Assembly (NCBI RefSeq): GCF_000687145.1
Contig: NZ_JMFG01000020.1
Span: forward strand, 198,940 to 262,939
Length of the DNA: 64,000 nucleotides
Source: Thermoanaerobaculum aquaticum
GTDB lineage: Bacteria; Acidobacteriota; Thermoanaerobaculia; Thermoanaerobaculales; Thermoanaerobaculaceae
Direction: 5' to 3'
The notes under the pieces were generated by a model. It ran no database searches, was not told where the DNA came from, and saw nothing but the letters and a program-made list of their open reading frames with translations. Made by a program: the position numbers and the translations under genes. Below are positions 37,921-48,413 of the stretch, piece by piece. How positions within the stretch are numbered: the first letter of the stretch is position 1; each line of letters opens with the position of its first letter.

Positions 37921-37930
37921 GGTTGTGGAG

Positions 37931-37966
37931 AACAAAACAAAAGCGCCGGGGGGACCCGGCGCTTTG
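37931..37966 (-). terminator. Rho-independent terminator of katG
   Basis: AAAGCGCCGGG (about 37940-37950) and CCCGGCGCTTT (about 37955-37965) form an 11-bp stem with a short loop, followed on the minus strand by a TTTTGTTTTG tract. It lies just after the katG stop and could also stop transcription from the left. Confidence 0.85.
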
Positions 37967-37985
37967 AGGCAAACACAGGGAGACG

Positions 37986-40457
<2,472 letters not shown>

Positions 40458-40486
40458 AACAAAAAACCCGCGGTGGGTGCCGCGGG
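40458..40486 (-). terminator. Rho-independent terminator after the lipase-partner gene
   Basis: CCCGCGG (40467-40473) and CCGCGGG (40480-40486) form a stem, followed on the minus strand by TTTTTTGTTTG. It lies about 30 nt after the stop at 40516. Confidence 0.85.
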
Positions 40487-40515
40487 CTTGGGGTTTTAAA
40501 GCGAACGTGGAGCGT

Positions 40516-41640
40516 TTAGGGCTTGCGGTCGCCAAAGCGGCGGGCAGCTTCCGCCTTGGAAGCCGGAAGAGCCGGTGCCGCTTGCGCCTTGGCCCGGAAA
40601 TCCGGGGGCGAAGCCAGCGGGGTCAGAGCCACCTCCAGCTCGGCCTCCACCCCCATGGTGTCCATGTTCAAAAGCCGCACCAGCGCCTTGTCGGCGCCCC
40701 AGGTTTCCTGGGGACGCGGGAGGGTCACCTGGGCGGCATTGCCGGAAAGGTTCACCTCCTCTTGCGCCCAGGCAAAGGTGGTGCCTTCCGCTGCGTAAAG
40801 CACCTCCACCCGGAAGCGGCCGGTGGCCGGCTTTAAGGGAACCACGAGGTTTTCCGGGCTTACGCTCACGCCCTCATCGGCCACACCGGTGGCCGGCTTG
40901 GTGACCATGACCGCCGCCGGCGCCACCCGCATGAACGGCTCGCCCTTGCCCCTGACACCCGCAGCCTTGACCTGAAGCTCCACCGGCGCCATGCCCCTCA
41001 CTTCGGGAGCCACAAAGGCAGCGGTGAAAATGCCATCGCCGGCCCGCTCATCGGGGGCCTGGCCGTCGTCCTTAAGCACCAACCTTGCGCCGCTGGAAAG
41101 CGTGGCCACCACCTGCGCCCCAGCCACCGGCGCCTCATCCACCACCTGCGCCGAAACCACCACCTCTTCCCCACTGCGCACGGCTAAGGGCCGCACCTGC
41201 AGGACCAGCTCCACCGGGCTTTCCGGCTCCGCCACCGCCACCTGCACCGCGGGCTTGGACAACCCCTGCAAACGGAGGCGATGCTCTCCCGGAGTTAAGG
41301 CGTCAAGGCCAAAGCGAACACCCTCGCCGGGTAGGTCCATGGTTTCCAATTCGGGTTCCACGAACTCCTTGCGGGGCAGGGCCTTTTCCTTGGCCCAAGC
41401 ACGGCTGGGGCGATCGCCCAAAACCACGGCTAAAGCTCCCCGCGGGTGGGTCAGCGGCAACACCACCTCGGCTTCACCGTTCACCACCGGAGCGGAAACC
41501 ACAAAGAGTTTGGAGTGATGCGCAGGGCCAGCCACACCCTTACCAGGATAGGCGGCGGGCTCGATCAAGCCCCATTCCGCAGCCCAAAGGCTGCCCGTTA
41601 CCAGCAAGCTAGCCAGCAGAACAAAGGTTAATTTCTTCAT
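40516..41640 (-). CDS. Secreted beta-sandwich protein encoded with a lipase-like protein
   Basis: A 374-residue exported protein with a signal peptide (MKKLTFVLLASLLVTGSLWA). It holds several Ig-like or choice-of-anchor-type beta domains; the segment VLKDDGQAPDERAGDGIFTAAF resembles the DDG...GDGIYT signature of choice-of-anchor X domains. An Ala-rich, basic C-terminus closes it. It lies 10 nt after the lipase-like gene behind AGGAGGGGG, so the two form an operon, and it may bind, fold or anchor the lipase. The function is inferred from pairing only. Confidence 0.6.
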   Translation of the reverse strand: MKKLTFVLLASLLVTGSLWAAEWGLIEPAAYPGKGVAGPAHHSKLFVVSAPVVNGEAEVVLPLTHPRGALAVVLGDRPSRAWAKEKALPRKEFVEPELETMDLPGEGVRFGLDALTPGEHRLRLQGLSKPAVQVAVAEPESPVELVLQVRPLAVRSGEEVVVSAQVVDEAPVAGAQVVATLSSGARLVLKDDGQAPDERAGDGIFTAAFVAPEVRGMAPVELQVKAAGVRGKGEPFMRVAPAAVMVTKPATGVADEGVSVSPENLVVPLKPATGRFRVEVLYAAEGTTFAWAQEEVNLSGNAAQVTLPRPQETWGADKALVRLLNMDTMGVEAELEVALTPLASPPDFRAKAQAAPALPASKAEAARRFGDRKP

Positions 41641-41650
41641 GGCCCCCTCC

Positions 41651-42490
41651 TTAGAAATCCGTGCTCAACGCCGTGCCAATGGCCCGGAAATCGTTGCGGC
41701 GGTTGTGGTGGTGGTTGGCTTCCGTTCGGAACCACTGGACACCCACCGCCTCAGCCGAGTACTCCGCCACCATGCCGTCGTCTTCACCGGGAAGCCCGGC
41801 AATCCCGGAAAGCGTGGCCAACCCAATGTCCTGGTAATGGAACGTCCACCAGTAGTCGTTCCACAAACCCCAGCCGGAAATCCAGTACACGGTCTTAGGT
41901 AACGCCGGCCGCCCTTCGGTTCCCTTCAGGTAGTACTGGTTGTAGTAAGCCATCCAGTCGGTGCGACAGTTGTACGTGGAGTTGGTGTTTTGCCCCACCA
42001 AATCCACGATCCAACCGGTCAGCCACGAACCCGCCAAGGTCCCGGCTAAATCTGCCGCTTCGCTGCCCTTTTGAGGCGCGGCAATGGAGTTGATCCAGCG
42101 GGTCCTTTGAATGATGGTGGGGTAACGCCAGTCGTAAGTGGGGTTGGAAAAGATCCAACGGATGACGATGCCGCCGAAGGAATGGGTGTCAATGACCAGG
42201 TCGGTAATGCCCTGCTGGGTGATGAAGTCGTAAAGCTGCTGGGCCACCTGCCCCGCCGCCACCCACATGTACTGGGTACCGTCGTAGTGGCAAATGACGT
42301 AAGGCACGGTGTAGTTCTTGGTAACCGCCTTAATCATGTCCGTGCCCCAGTAGTCCCACGCCACGCTGGGGTTCGCCAAATCCGCCGACCCCTTGCCGTG
42401 CACCAAGGCCACCCCAGTTTTGGCCCAAGCCGCTCCGCTCAGGCCAAAGACCAGGAGGCAAGCCAACAAAAATCCTCCCCCTCGACGCAT
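41651..42490 (-). CDS. Secreted lipase-like alpha/beta hydrolase
   Basis: A 279-residue protein with a signal peptide (MRRGGGFLLACLLVFGLSGAAWA). The mature part begins VALVHGKG, the oxyanion strand of triacylglycerol lipases. The nucleophile elbow reads THSFGG, with Thr in place of the first Gly of GxSxG. Acidic and His candidates are EDDGMV and the NHHHNRR near the C-terminus. Tyr and Trp are abundant. The ATG at 42490 has GGAGGAG upstream and a sigma-70-type promoter lies about 85 nt further up. Confidence 0.7.
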   Translation of the reverse strand: MRRGGGFLLACLLVFGLSGAAWAKTGVALVHGKGSADLANPSVAWDYWGTDMIKAVTKNYTVPYVICHYDGTQYMWVAAGQVAQQLYDFITQQGITDLVIDTHSFGGIVIRWIFSNPTYDWRYPTIIQRTRWINSIAAPQKGSEAADLAGTLAGSWLTGWIVDLVGQNTNSTYNCRTDWMAYYNQYYLKGTEGRPALPKTVYWISGWGLWNDYWWTFHYQDIGLATLSGIAGLPGEDDGMVAEYSAEAVGVQWFRTEANHHHNRRNDFRAIGTALSTDF

Positions 42491-42573
42491 GCTCTCCTCC
42501 TTTCCGGCGTATCGCTTACGCCTGGAAACTCTCAAAATCCCAAACTTGGCGCCGCAACCCATAAGCTGCTTCC

Positions 42574-42603
42574 TATGTACCCAGCCGCGCGAGGTGGCGT
42601 CAA
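42574..42603 (-). promoter_or_regulatory. Sigma-70-type promoter of the lipase operon
   Basis: TTGACG (42598-42603) and TACATA (42574-42579) with an 18-nt spacer on the minus strand. It leaves a leader of about 77 nt before the ATG. Confidence 0.5.
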
Positions 42604-42721
42604 GGGGCTTGTCTTGATGTCAAAATTTTTTCAGTTGGAAACGGCAAAAGGGCAATTCTTGGCGAAAAATTGAAAGAAGAGTGGCCGTCGTTACGAATTT
42701 CACAAGAGGTGGGAAAATTTT

Positions 42722-42796
42722 TGGAGGCGACGGGCGGATTCGAACCGCCGAATGAGGGCTTTGCAGGCCCCTGCCTTACCACTTGGCTACGTCGCC
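42722..42796 (-). tRNA. tRNA-Cys (GCA)
   Basis: Read on the minus strand: acceptor GGCGACG pairs with CGTCGCC, the anticodon loop CTGCAAA gives anticodon GCA, the T-loop is GGTTCGAATCC, and the 3' end is an encoded CCA (42722-42724). The cloverleaf is complete in 75 nt. Confidence 0.96.
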
Positions 42797-43031
42797 GGCC
42801 AGGCGAAGGATACCCCGCGTCGCCGCAGGGTGTCAACGACCTTTTCTGGGTTGGGTGCAGGCCCTGCCATCGCCAACTTGGCTCCCAGATCCGGGCTGTT
42901 TCAGCCCTGGGTTGCCTCCTTCTCGGCAGGCCTCGCCAGGGGCCAAAACCCATCCCCGCGGGCGCCCACTCCCCGAGGCCGGCAAAAACCGCAGCAAAAA
43001 ACCATTTGCAAGTCCTACCGTGAATGCCTAC

Positions 43032-43235
43032 CTAACCCTGGCCGCCGGCGGCCGATGCCGAGCCTGCCTGCCGGAGCTTGGCCAGCAAACTGCGCAGCAC
43101 ACCCTCATCGGCTTTCAGCTGCTCTTTAAACTCCGCAGTGTCCGCGTGGTAGACCTCAGCCCTGAGGTCCCGAAGGGCGGCCTCCAGAATGCCCTCCAGG
43201 GTACGGCGTTCCTCTTCCGAAAGCTCCAGGAACAT
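43032..43235 (-). CDS. Small acidic helical protein of unknown function
   Basis: A 67-residue protein, mainly helical, with MFLELSEEERRTLEGILEAA and a LKADEGVLRSLLAKL second helix, ending in a Gly/Ala tail. A good GGGGAGGTG site precedes the ATG at 43235. It resembles short conserved proteins with two amphipathic helices that have no known role. Confidence 0.6.
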   Translation of the reverse strand: MFLELSEEERRTLEGILEAALRDLRAEVYHADTAEFKEQLKADEGVLRSLLAKLRQAGSASAAGGQG

Positions 43236-43317
43236 GATCCACCTCCCCTACCTGTCAATGTACGCTCGAAAGGCGGCAAGGCAAGGGTTGGCTTGCGGAA
43301 AAGGCGAGCGCCCGGGC

Positions 43318-43347
43318 AAAAAGGATCGGGGGGCCTTTTGGCCCCCC
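43318..43347 (-). terminator. Terminator of tRNA-Gly
   Basis: GGGGGGCC (43328-43335) and GGCCCCCC (43340-43347) with a TTTT loop form a perfect 8-bp stem; the minus strand then reads through GATCCTTTTT. It lies just downstream of the tRNA gene. Confidence 0.8.
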
Positions 43348-43352
43348 GGCAA

Positions 43353-43427
43353 TGGAGCGGGAAACGGGATTCGAACCCGCGACTTCGACCTTGGCAAGGT
43401 CGCACTCTACCACTGAGTTATTCCCGC
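43353..43427 (-). tRNA. tRNA-Gly (GCC)
   Basis: Read on the minus strand: acceptor GCGGGAA pairs with TTCCCGC, the anticodon arm CCTTGCCAAGG gives anticodon GCC, the T-loop is GGTTCGAATCC, and CCA is encoded (43353-43355). 75 nt in all. Confidence 0.96.
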
Positions 43428-43614
43428 TCGCCGCTCGCGCCCGCGAGCGAAAGAAAATGTAGCAACCTCCCGGCCGGTGGTCAAGGGCTGGGAGCTGGCG
43501 GCAGCAGGTTCTGCTGGGCAGCCTGTAACTTCCTCCGCGCATCAAACATAGAAAGGAGCAAACGCGGCAAAGGGGGTCGTGATAGACTCCACCGCGAACG
43601 AAAGGGAGGAAGTC

Positions 43615-44070
43615 ATGAGAGCTTTGAAAGTACTGGCGTTGGTTGTGGTTGTTGGGCTTGCGGCGGCGGCCCCGCTTTTCGCTGGCGGTGCGTGCTGTGG
43701 CAAGGATCAGGCGGTCAGCAAGCAGGTGGAGAACCTTCCCAACGGTGTGAAGATCACCTTAACCTCGTCCGATCCCAAGGTGGTCGCCCAGCTCCAAAGC
43801 AAGAGCGAGGCTTGCGACAAAGAGGGTTGCAAGAACTGCCCCATGCACGCTGAGGGCGTCACCCGCACCGTGGAGAAGATCGCGAACGGAGTGGTGATTA
43901 CCGCCACTTCTGCCGATGCCCAGCTGGTGGCAGCCCTGCAGAAGCACGCGTCCGGCATGACGGCTGGCTGCAACAAGAGCGCCGCCAAAGCTTCCTGCTG
44001 CTCCAAGGGTGAAGCCAAGGGCTCCGGGTGCAGCAAGGGGGCGACTGGCCACACTCACCCCACCACCTAG
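43615..44070 (+). CDS. Secreted Cys-rich protein with an internal duplication, possible metal-binding
   Basis: A 151-residue exported protein with a signal peptide (MRALKVLALVVVVGLAAAA). Two ~28-residue repeats, one from VENLPNGVKITLTSS and one from VEKIANGVVITATSA, are each followed by a Cys-rich stretch. These stretches hold ACDKEGCKNCPMH, then ASCCSKGEAKGSGCSKG, and the protein ends in a His-containing tail; an ACC lies near the mature N-terminus. The layout suggests metal binding or redox work in the periplasm. GGGAGGAAG precedes the ATG at 43615, and TAGACT at 43583-43588 is a possible -10. I do not recognise a named family. Confidence 0.68.
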   Translation: MRALKVLALVVVVGLAAAAPLFAGGACCGKDQAVSKQVENLPNGVKITLTSSDPKVVAQLQSKSEACDKEGCKNCPMHAEGVTRTVEKIANGVVITATSADAQLVAALQKHASGMTAGCNKSAAKASCCSKGEAKGSGCSKGATGHTHPTT

Positions 44071-44092
44071 GCCCATTTTTTGCCGCTAGGGG

Positions 44093-44121
44093 AAGCCCGG
44101 CGTTGAGCCGGGCTTTTGTTT
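44093..44121 (+). terminator. Rho-independent terminator of the Cys-rich protein gene
   Basis: AAGCCCGGC (44093-44101) and GCCGGGCTT (44107-44115) form a 9-bp stem followed by TTGTTTT. Confidence 0.88.
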
Positions 44122-44127
44122 TCCGTA

Positions 44128-44133
44128 TAGAAT
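44128..44133 (+). promoter_or_regulatory. Candidate -10 element for the DUF502 operon
   Basis: TAGAAT, in the context GTATAGAATAC, ends 8 nt before the ATG at 44142. It follows directly after a terminator, so transcription must restart here. A GAGG lies too close to the ATG to be a normal ribosome-binding site. Confidence 0.48.
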
Positions 44134-44141
44134 ACGAGGCG

Positions 44142-44825
44142 ATGGAACCTAAACCGCGCAGCCCTCAGGATTCCGTGGAGTTTCCGCTGGTTGTCCCTTC
44201 CAAAGAAGGAAAACCTGGCTTTTTTTCCTACATCCGCTCCCGGCTCATTACCGGCGTTTTGGTGGCTTTTCCCCTGGTGGTGACGCTGTTCTTTGGGCGG
44301 TTTTTGTTTAACCTGCTCGACCGCTGGTTTTACCCGTGGAGCATGCGTTTTCTGGGCCGCCCGGTACCCGGTCTTGGGGCCGCTATTGCCCTTCTCCTCA
44401 TGTTTTTCTTGGGGGTGGCCGCCCACAACGTGCTGGGACGACGCCTTTTGCGCCTTGGGGAAGCGGTTTTAACGCGCATTCCCGTGCTCCGCCCCGTTTA
44501 CCTGGGGGCCCGGGAGGTTTCCCGTGCTTTTTCCCGGGATCGCACGCAGGGCTTTCGTCGGGTGGTCCTGATTCCCTTTCCCTGCGAGGGTGCATGGTGT
44601 GTAGCGTTTCAAACCGGGGAATTTGAAGCCAAAGGCCCCAGCGGCCCGGTTCCTATGGTGGCGGTTTTTATGCCCACCACTCCCAACCCCACCACTGGCT
44701 TTTTCCTGGCCTATCCCAAATCGGCGGTGAGAACCACCGATCTTTCCGTGGAAGAAGCCGTGAAAATCGTGATTTCCGGAGGGCTTGCTGCCGGGGATTT
44801 GGCCCGCATTTTCAAGGAGAGCTAA
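44142..44825 (+). CDS. DUF502-family inner membrane protein
   Basis: A 227-residue protein with two membrane helices (~36-62 and ~78-102) and a soluble C-terminal domain with the DUF502 hallmarks RIPVLRPVYLGAREV, VVLIPFPCEGAWCVAFQTG and FMPTTPNPTTGFFLAYP. The family's function is unknown. It lies 3 nt before nth. Confidence 0.9.
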   Translation: MEPKPRSPQDSVEFPLVVPSKEGKPGFFSYIRSRLITGVLVAFPLVVTLFFGRFLFNLLDRWFYPWSMRFLGRPVPGLGAAIALLLMFFLGVAAHNVLGRRLLRLGEAVLTRIPVLRPVYLGAREVSRAFSRDRTQGFRRVVLIPFPCEGAWCVAFQTGEFEAKGPSGPVPMVAVFMPTTPNPTTGFFLAYPKSAVRTTDLSVEEAVKIVISGGLAAGDLARIFKES

Positions 44826-44828
44826 CCC

Positions 44829-45467
44829 ATGGAAACCGCGCTGTCCCAGCGTGCAAAAAAACTGCAGGCCCTTTTAGCCGAAGCCTACCCGGAGGCCCGG
44901 TGTGAGCTTGACCATCGCAACGCCTACGAGCTCCTGGTAGCCACCATCCTTTCCGCCCAATGCACCGACGCCCGGGTCAACCAGGTCACGCCGGCTTTTT
45001 TTGCCCGCTTCCCCGACGCCCATGCCCTCGCCCAAGCCGGCCAAGAAGAGGTGGAAGAGCTCATCAAAAGCACCGGCTTTTATCGCAACAAGGCCAAAGC
45101 GCTGCTGGGGATGGCCAAGGCTCTGGTGGAAAGGCACGGCGGCGAGGTCCCCAGGGACATGGAGGCCATGGTGAAGCTCCCGGGGGTGGGCCGAAAAACC
45201 GCCAACGTGGTGCTGGGCACCGCCTACGGCCTCGCCACCGGCATCGTGGTGGACACCCACGTAGCCCGGGTTTCCCAGCGTCTGGGCTTGACCACCGCCC
45301 AGGATCCCGAAAAAATCGAGCAAGATCTCATGGCGCTTTTCCCCAAAAACCAGTGGGTTGCGTTGAGCCACCGTTTGATCCTCCACGGTCGCTACGTGTG
45401 CAAGGCCCGCAAGCCCGCCTGCTCTTCCTGTAGGCTCGCGGAAATTTGTCCACGGGTGGGGGTGTGA
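44829..45467 (+). CDS. nth: Endonuclease III
   Basis: A 212-residue DNA glycosylase/AP lyase for oxidised pyrimidines. It has the helix-hairpin-helix [10 protein letters not shown] with catalytic Lys, catalytic Asp in [10 protein letters not shown], and the [4Fe-4S] motif C-x6-C-x2-C-x5-C at the C-terminus. The length is typical. Confidence 0.97.
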   Translation: METALSQRAKKLQALLAEAYPEARCELDHRNAYELLVATILSAQCTDARVNQVTPAFFARFPDAHALAQAGQEEVEELIKSTGFYRNKAKALLGMAKALVERHGGEVPRDMEAMVKLPGVGRKTANVVLGTAYGLATGIVVDTHVARVSQRLGLTTAQDPEKIEQDLMALFPKNQWVALSHRLILHGRYVCKARKPACSSCRLAEICPRVGV

Positions 45468-45469
45468 CC

Positions 45470-46084
45470 ATGCACCGGCGTTTCCCCTGGGGTGGCTGGA
45501 TCGAGGTGATTTCCGGCTGCATGTTTTCCGGAAAGTCCGAAGAGCTCATCCGCCGCCTGCGCCGGGCCATCATCGCCCGGCAGCGGGTGCAGGTCTTTAA
45601 ACCGGCGCTGGACGACCGCTACTCCGCCACCCAGGTGGTTTCCCACTCCCGCTGGCGGCTGGAAGCCGAGAGGGTGAGCAGGGCCGAGGAGATCCTGCAG
45701 CGCCTCGACCCCCGCACCGAGGTGGTGGGCATTGACGAAGCGCAGTTTTTCGACGAAGCCCTGGTGCGGGTTTGCAACCATTTGGCCAACCTGGGCAAGC
45801 GGGTGATCGTGGCCGGGCTCGATATGGACTTCCGCGGCAAACCTTTTGGTCCCATGCCGGAGCTTTTGGCCATTGCCGAGGAAGTGGAAAAGATGCACGC
45901 CATTTGCGCCCGCTGCGGGGCTCCCGCTTCCTACACCCAGAGACTCACGGCGGAACAGGAGCAGGTGCTGGTGGGCGCTGCTGACACCTACGAGGCCCGC
46001 TGCCGCCACTGCTTTGAGCCCGGGGGTGTGGTGGAAACTCCGGCGCTCTTTCCCGAAGAGGATGAGACAACAACCGGCCCCTGA
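45470..46084 (+). CDS. tdk: Thymidine kinase, type II
   Basis: A 204-residue kinase with Walker [32 protein letters not shown] and zinc-binding pairs CARC and CRHC. It phosphorylates thymidine in salvage. It lies 2 nt after nth. Confidence 0.96.
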   Translation: MHRRFPWGGWIEVISGCMFSGKSEELIRRLRRAIIARQRVQVFKPALDDRYSATQVVSHSRWRLEAERVSRAEEILQRLDPRTEVVGIDEAQFFDEALVRVCNHLANLGKRVIVAGLDMDFRGKPFGPMPELLAIAEEVEKMHAICARCGAPASYTQRLTAEQEQVLVGAADTYEARCRHCFEPGGVVETPALFPEEDETTTGP

Positions 46085-46088
46085 GCGC

Positions 46089-46094
46089 TAAACT
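46089..46094 (+). promoter_or_regulatory. Candidate -10 element for leaderless MNT/HEPN transcript
   Basis: TAAACT ends 6 nt before the GTG at 46101, with no ribosome-binding site between. Confidence 0.42.
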
Positions 46095-46100
46095 AACGTT

Positions 46101-46592
46101 GTGACGGCCGTGGTTTTTGAAGAGCTGGCGCGGGCCCTGGCGACTGCGTGCCACGAGGTTTACGGTCCCCGCTTGGTGTCGCTGGCCATCTTTGGCTCGG
46201 TGGCCCGGGGCACCGCCCGGCCTGATTCTGATCTGGACTTTCTCATCGTGGCCGAAGAGCTTCCCCCGGGTCGGGGGGCAAGGGTGCGGGAGTTTGGAGA
46301 GGTGGAACGACGTCTGGCCCCGGCCTTGGGTGAAGCCAAAAGAAAAGGCGTGGACACATTCTTGGCCCCCGTTTTCAAAACCCCCGAAGAGGCCCGCAGG
46401 GGCTCGGTGCTTTTTTGGGACATGACGGAAGAGGGCAAGATCCTTTTCGACCGCGACGGGTTTCTGGCGACCCTCTTGGCCGAGGTCAAAGGCCGCCTAG
46501 AAAAGCTGGGGGCCCGCAGGATCGTGCGCGACAACACCAGCTTCTGGGATTTGAAACCCGATTTTCGGCCGGGGGAGGTTTTTGAGCTGTGA
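46101..46592 (+). CDS. MNT-type nucleotidyltransferase (putative antitoxin)
   Basis: A 163-residue protein with the minimal nucleotidyltransferase signature GSVARGTARPDSDLDFLI (GSxxxGxxxxxSDxDL), so the catalytic Asp pair is present. It overlaps the HEPN gene by 4 nt; in MNT/HEPN pairs the MNT protein neutralises the HEPN protein, sometimes by AMPylation. Both are longer than MntA/HepT. Confidence 0.8.
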   Translation: MTAVVFEELARALATACHEVYGPRLVSLAIFGSVARGTARPDSDLDFLIVAEELPPGRGARVREFGEVERRLAPALGEAKRKGVDTFLAPVFKTPEEARRGSVLFWDMTEEGKILFDRDGFLATLLAEVKGRLEKLGARRIVRDNTSFWDLKPDFRPGEVFEL

Positions 46593-47011
46593 CCAACCTC
46601 ACCCTGGCCCAAAGCTACCTGGTGAAGGCGCAAAAGCGGCTCAAGGCGCTGGCGGTACTGCTTTCGGAAGAAGCCTACTCCGATGTGGTGCGGGAAGCCC
46701 AGGAAATCGTCGAACTGGCCTTAAAGGGCATGCTGCGAGCCATCGCTGTGGACCCACCGCGGTGGCACGATGTGGGCGGGATTCTCAAGGAAGTGACCCA
46801 TCGCTTTGCCCCTGAAGTGCAAGAGGCTGTGCCTGAGCTAGCCGCCATCTCCCAGCGCCTGCGGCGGGAGCGGGAGTTTGCCTTTTACGGGGATGACGAC
46901 TTTATCCCTACCAGCGAGTACAGCCGGGAAGACGCCCAAAAGGCGCTGGAAGACGCACAACTCGTGGTGGCGTGGGCGGCCCGGGTGATCCCTCCACCGG
47001 AAGCTCGTTAA
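46589..47011 (+). CDS. HEPN-domain protein (putative toxin of MNT/HEPN pair)
   Basis: A 140-residue helical protein with the HEPN pattern: A-x3-K-x-L..., VREAQEIVELALKGML, then PPRWHDVG and a C-terminal helix with EYSREDAQKALEDAQLVV. I do not see an unambiguous Rx4-6H RNase motif: the closest His is in RWHDVG and has no Arg at the right distance. It may be a non-nuclease HEPN. The GTG start overlaps the MNT stop. Confidence 0.78.
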   Translation: MTNLTLAQSYLVKAQKRLKALAVLLSEEAYSDVVREAQEIVELALKGMLRAIAVDPPRWHDVGGILKEVTHRFAPEVQEAVPELAAISQRLRREREFAFYGDDDFIPTSEYSREDAQKALEDAQLVVAWAARVIPPPEAR

Positions 47012-47015
47012 CAAC

Positions 47016-47044
47016 AAAGCCGGCAGGTGCCGGCTTTGGGTTTT
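47016..47044. terminator. Bidirectional terminator between HEPN and ferredoxin genes
   Basis: AAAGCCGGC (47016-47024) and GCCGGCTTT (47029-47037) form a 9-bp stem followed by GGGTTTT on the plus strand. Convergent genes meet here. Confidence 0.85.
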
Positions 47045-47060
47045 AACTTTTGGTGAAGCT

Positions 47061-47297
47061 TTACTCGTCGCCGTCGTCGCCAATGGCTTCCACCGGACAG
47101 GAAGCTTTGGCTTCTTGGCACTGGGCCTCTTCCTCCGGCGTTTCCGGCTGCTTGTACACGTAGGAATAGCCCTCGTCCTCGTTGGCTTTGAAGTTATTGG
47201 GCGCCGTGGTGCGACACACGTCGCAGTCAATGCAGGAGGTATCCACGTACCACTTGCCCGGGACGTTCAAAGGCACCTTGTTGGTTTTGTCGGCCAT
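47061..47297 (-). CDS. Ferredoxin, single [4Fe-4S] type
   Basis: A 78-residue acidic ferredoxin with C-x2-C-x2-C (CIDCDVC, residues ~22-28) and a distant CPVEAI near residue 67. An additional Cys in QCQEAKASC lies before the last ligand, and most of a second cluster is missing, so one [4Fe-4S] cluster is expected. AAGGGGTGA precedes the ATG. A soluble electron carrier. Confidence 0.9.
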   Translation of the reverse strand: MADKTNKVPLNVPGKWYVDTSCIDCDVCRTTAPNNFKANEDEGYSYVYKQPETPEEEAQCQEAKASCPVEAIGDDGDE

Positions 47298-47378
47298 TGC
47301 TCACCCCTTTCTTGAGGCCGCCTCAGGCAGCCCACCGCCCGTGAATATTAGCACGAGGCACAAGCCGATTATTCCCGC

Positions 47379-48413
47379 TCAGGGATGCGGGGGCGCCAAG
47401 GGACGTACCCGCGCAGGCACCAGCCCCAAAGCCGTAGCCGCAGAAGCGGAGCAGTTGCCGTTAAACACGCAATCCCACGGGAACTCCTTGGTGTACGTTT
47501 GCTCCAGATACACAGCGTCGTTGGTGGCGTTATCCACCCGGGACACGTAAGCCAAAAGCGCCGGCGTGGGCTCTGCCGCGGTGGAACGCCACGCCTTGAC
47601 AGTAATTTCCAGGGTGCCGAAGGTAAGGTCGTTTTCCAAGCGGAACAGCCCGCTTTTTACGGCCTGATCGAACTGTTCGTGGGCCAGGGGGCTAAGCACC
47701 ACCCCCAGGTCCTTGAGCTTGGTGCCATCCGCACCGTAAAGGGTGAGCTCCACTTCCAACGAGGTAAGCCGGTCGGAAATGTTGACTAGGCCAATGTTGG
47801 TACGAAAAGAAGCATCTTCGCGAATCCCGGAAAACACCACCTTGTTAAGGCCCTGTTGCTGCTTGTGGGGGTCAATGTAGTAGTACCAGGGGATGCCGGG
47901 AATGGATTGCCCAAAGGTGGAAACCGTCCCGTCCTCCGCGGTTTTCTTGTTGTAGGTGCGGCTCCACACCAGGATCTTCCGCGGCTCCCCTCCCGGGGGT
48001 GTGGTTTGCTTGAAGCTGCCAGCCTTAAAGGCCCAAATTAAAAGCGCCCCCATGCTGTTGGCGCCCCAGTTGCCCTCGATGATGTTTTCCAAAACCACGC
48101 TGCGCCCCGGCTGAATGTCCTTGAGCTTGGGATCCACCTTGGTGAAGCCGTCTTCGCTGCGGCCCCCCAGGTGGTAGGCGAAGTTGTCGAACCAGTACGT
48201 GTTGTTGATGTTGCCGGTGGGCAAGAAAACGATCATCACGTCCACCGGGACCTCATCCACGTTCATGATCTCCACATCGGTACGCCACGTGGCGTTTTGC
48301 AAGCCAGGGGCAGCGGCTGCCGCCGGCACAATCACGAAATCCGCCGCCCGGAAACTGGCCCACGCCCACGGGGATACCAGCCACAACGCGATGCCAAAAA
48401 GGAGCTTCCTCAT
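47379..48413 (-). CDS. Exported protein of unknown function
   Basis: A 344-residue protein with a signal peptide (MRKLLFGIALWLVSPWAWA). The mature part is beta-rich, with segments such as WRTDVEIMNVDEVPVDVMI and FRTNIGLVNISDRLTSLEV. These resemble repeated domains seen in secreted proteins of unknown role in Acidobacteriota. The ATG at 48413 follows GGAGG and overlaps the kinase stop (ATGA), so the two are translated together. A role as a sensor-linked extracellular protein is speculative. Confidence 0.6.
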   Translation of the reverse strand: MRKLLFGIALWLVSPWAWASFRAADFVIVPAAAAAPGLQNATWRTDVEIMNVDEVPVDVMIVFLPTGNINNTYWFDNFAYHLGGRSEDGFTKVDPKLKDIQPGRSVVLENIIEGNWGANSMGALLIWAFKAGSFKQTTPPGGEPRKILVWSRTYNKKTAEDGTVSTFGQSIPGIPWYYYIDPHKQQQGLNKVVFSGIREDASFRTNIGLVNISDRLTSLEVELTLYGADGTKLKDLGVVLSPLAHEQFDQAVKSGLFRLENDLTFGTLEITVKAWRSTAAEPTPALLAYVSRVDNATNDAVYLEQTYTKEFPWDCVFNGNCSASAATALGLVPARVRPLAPPHP

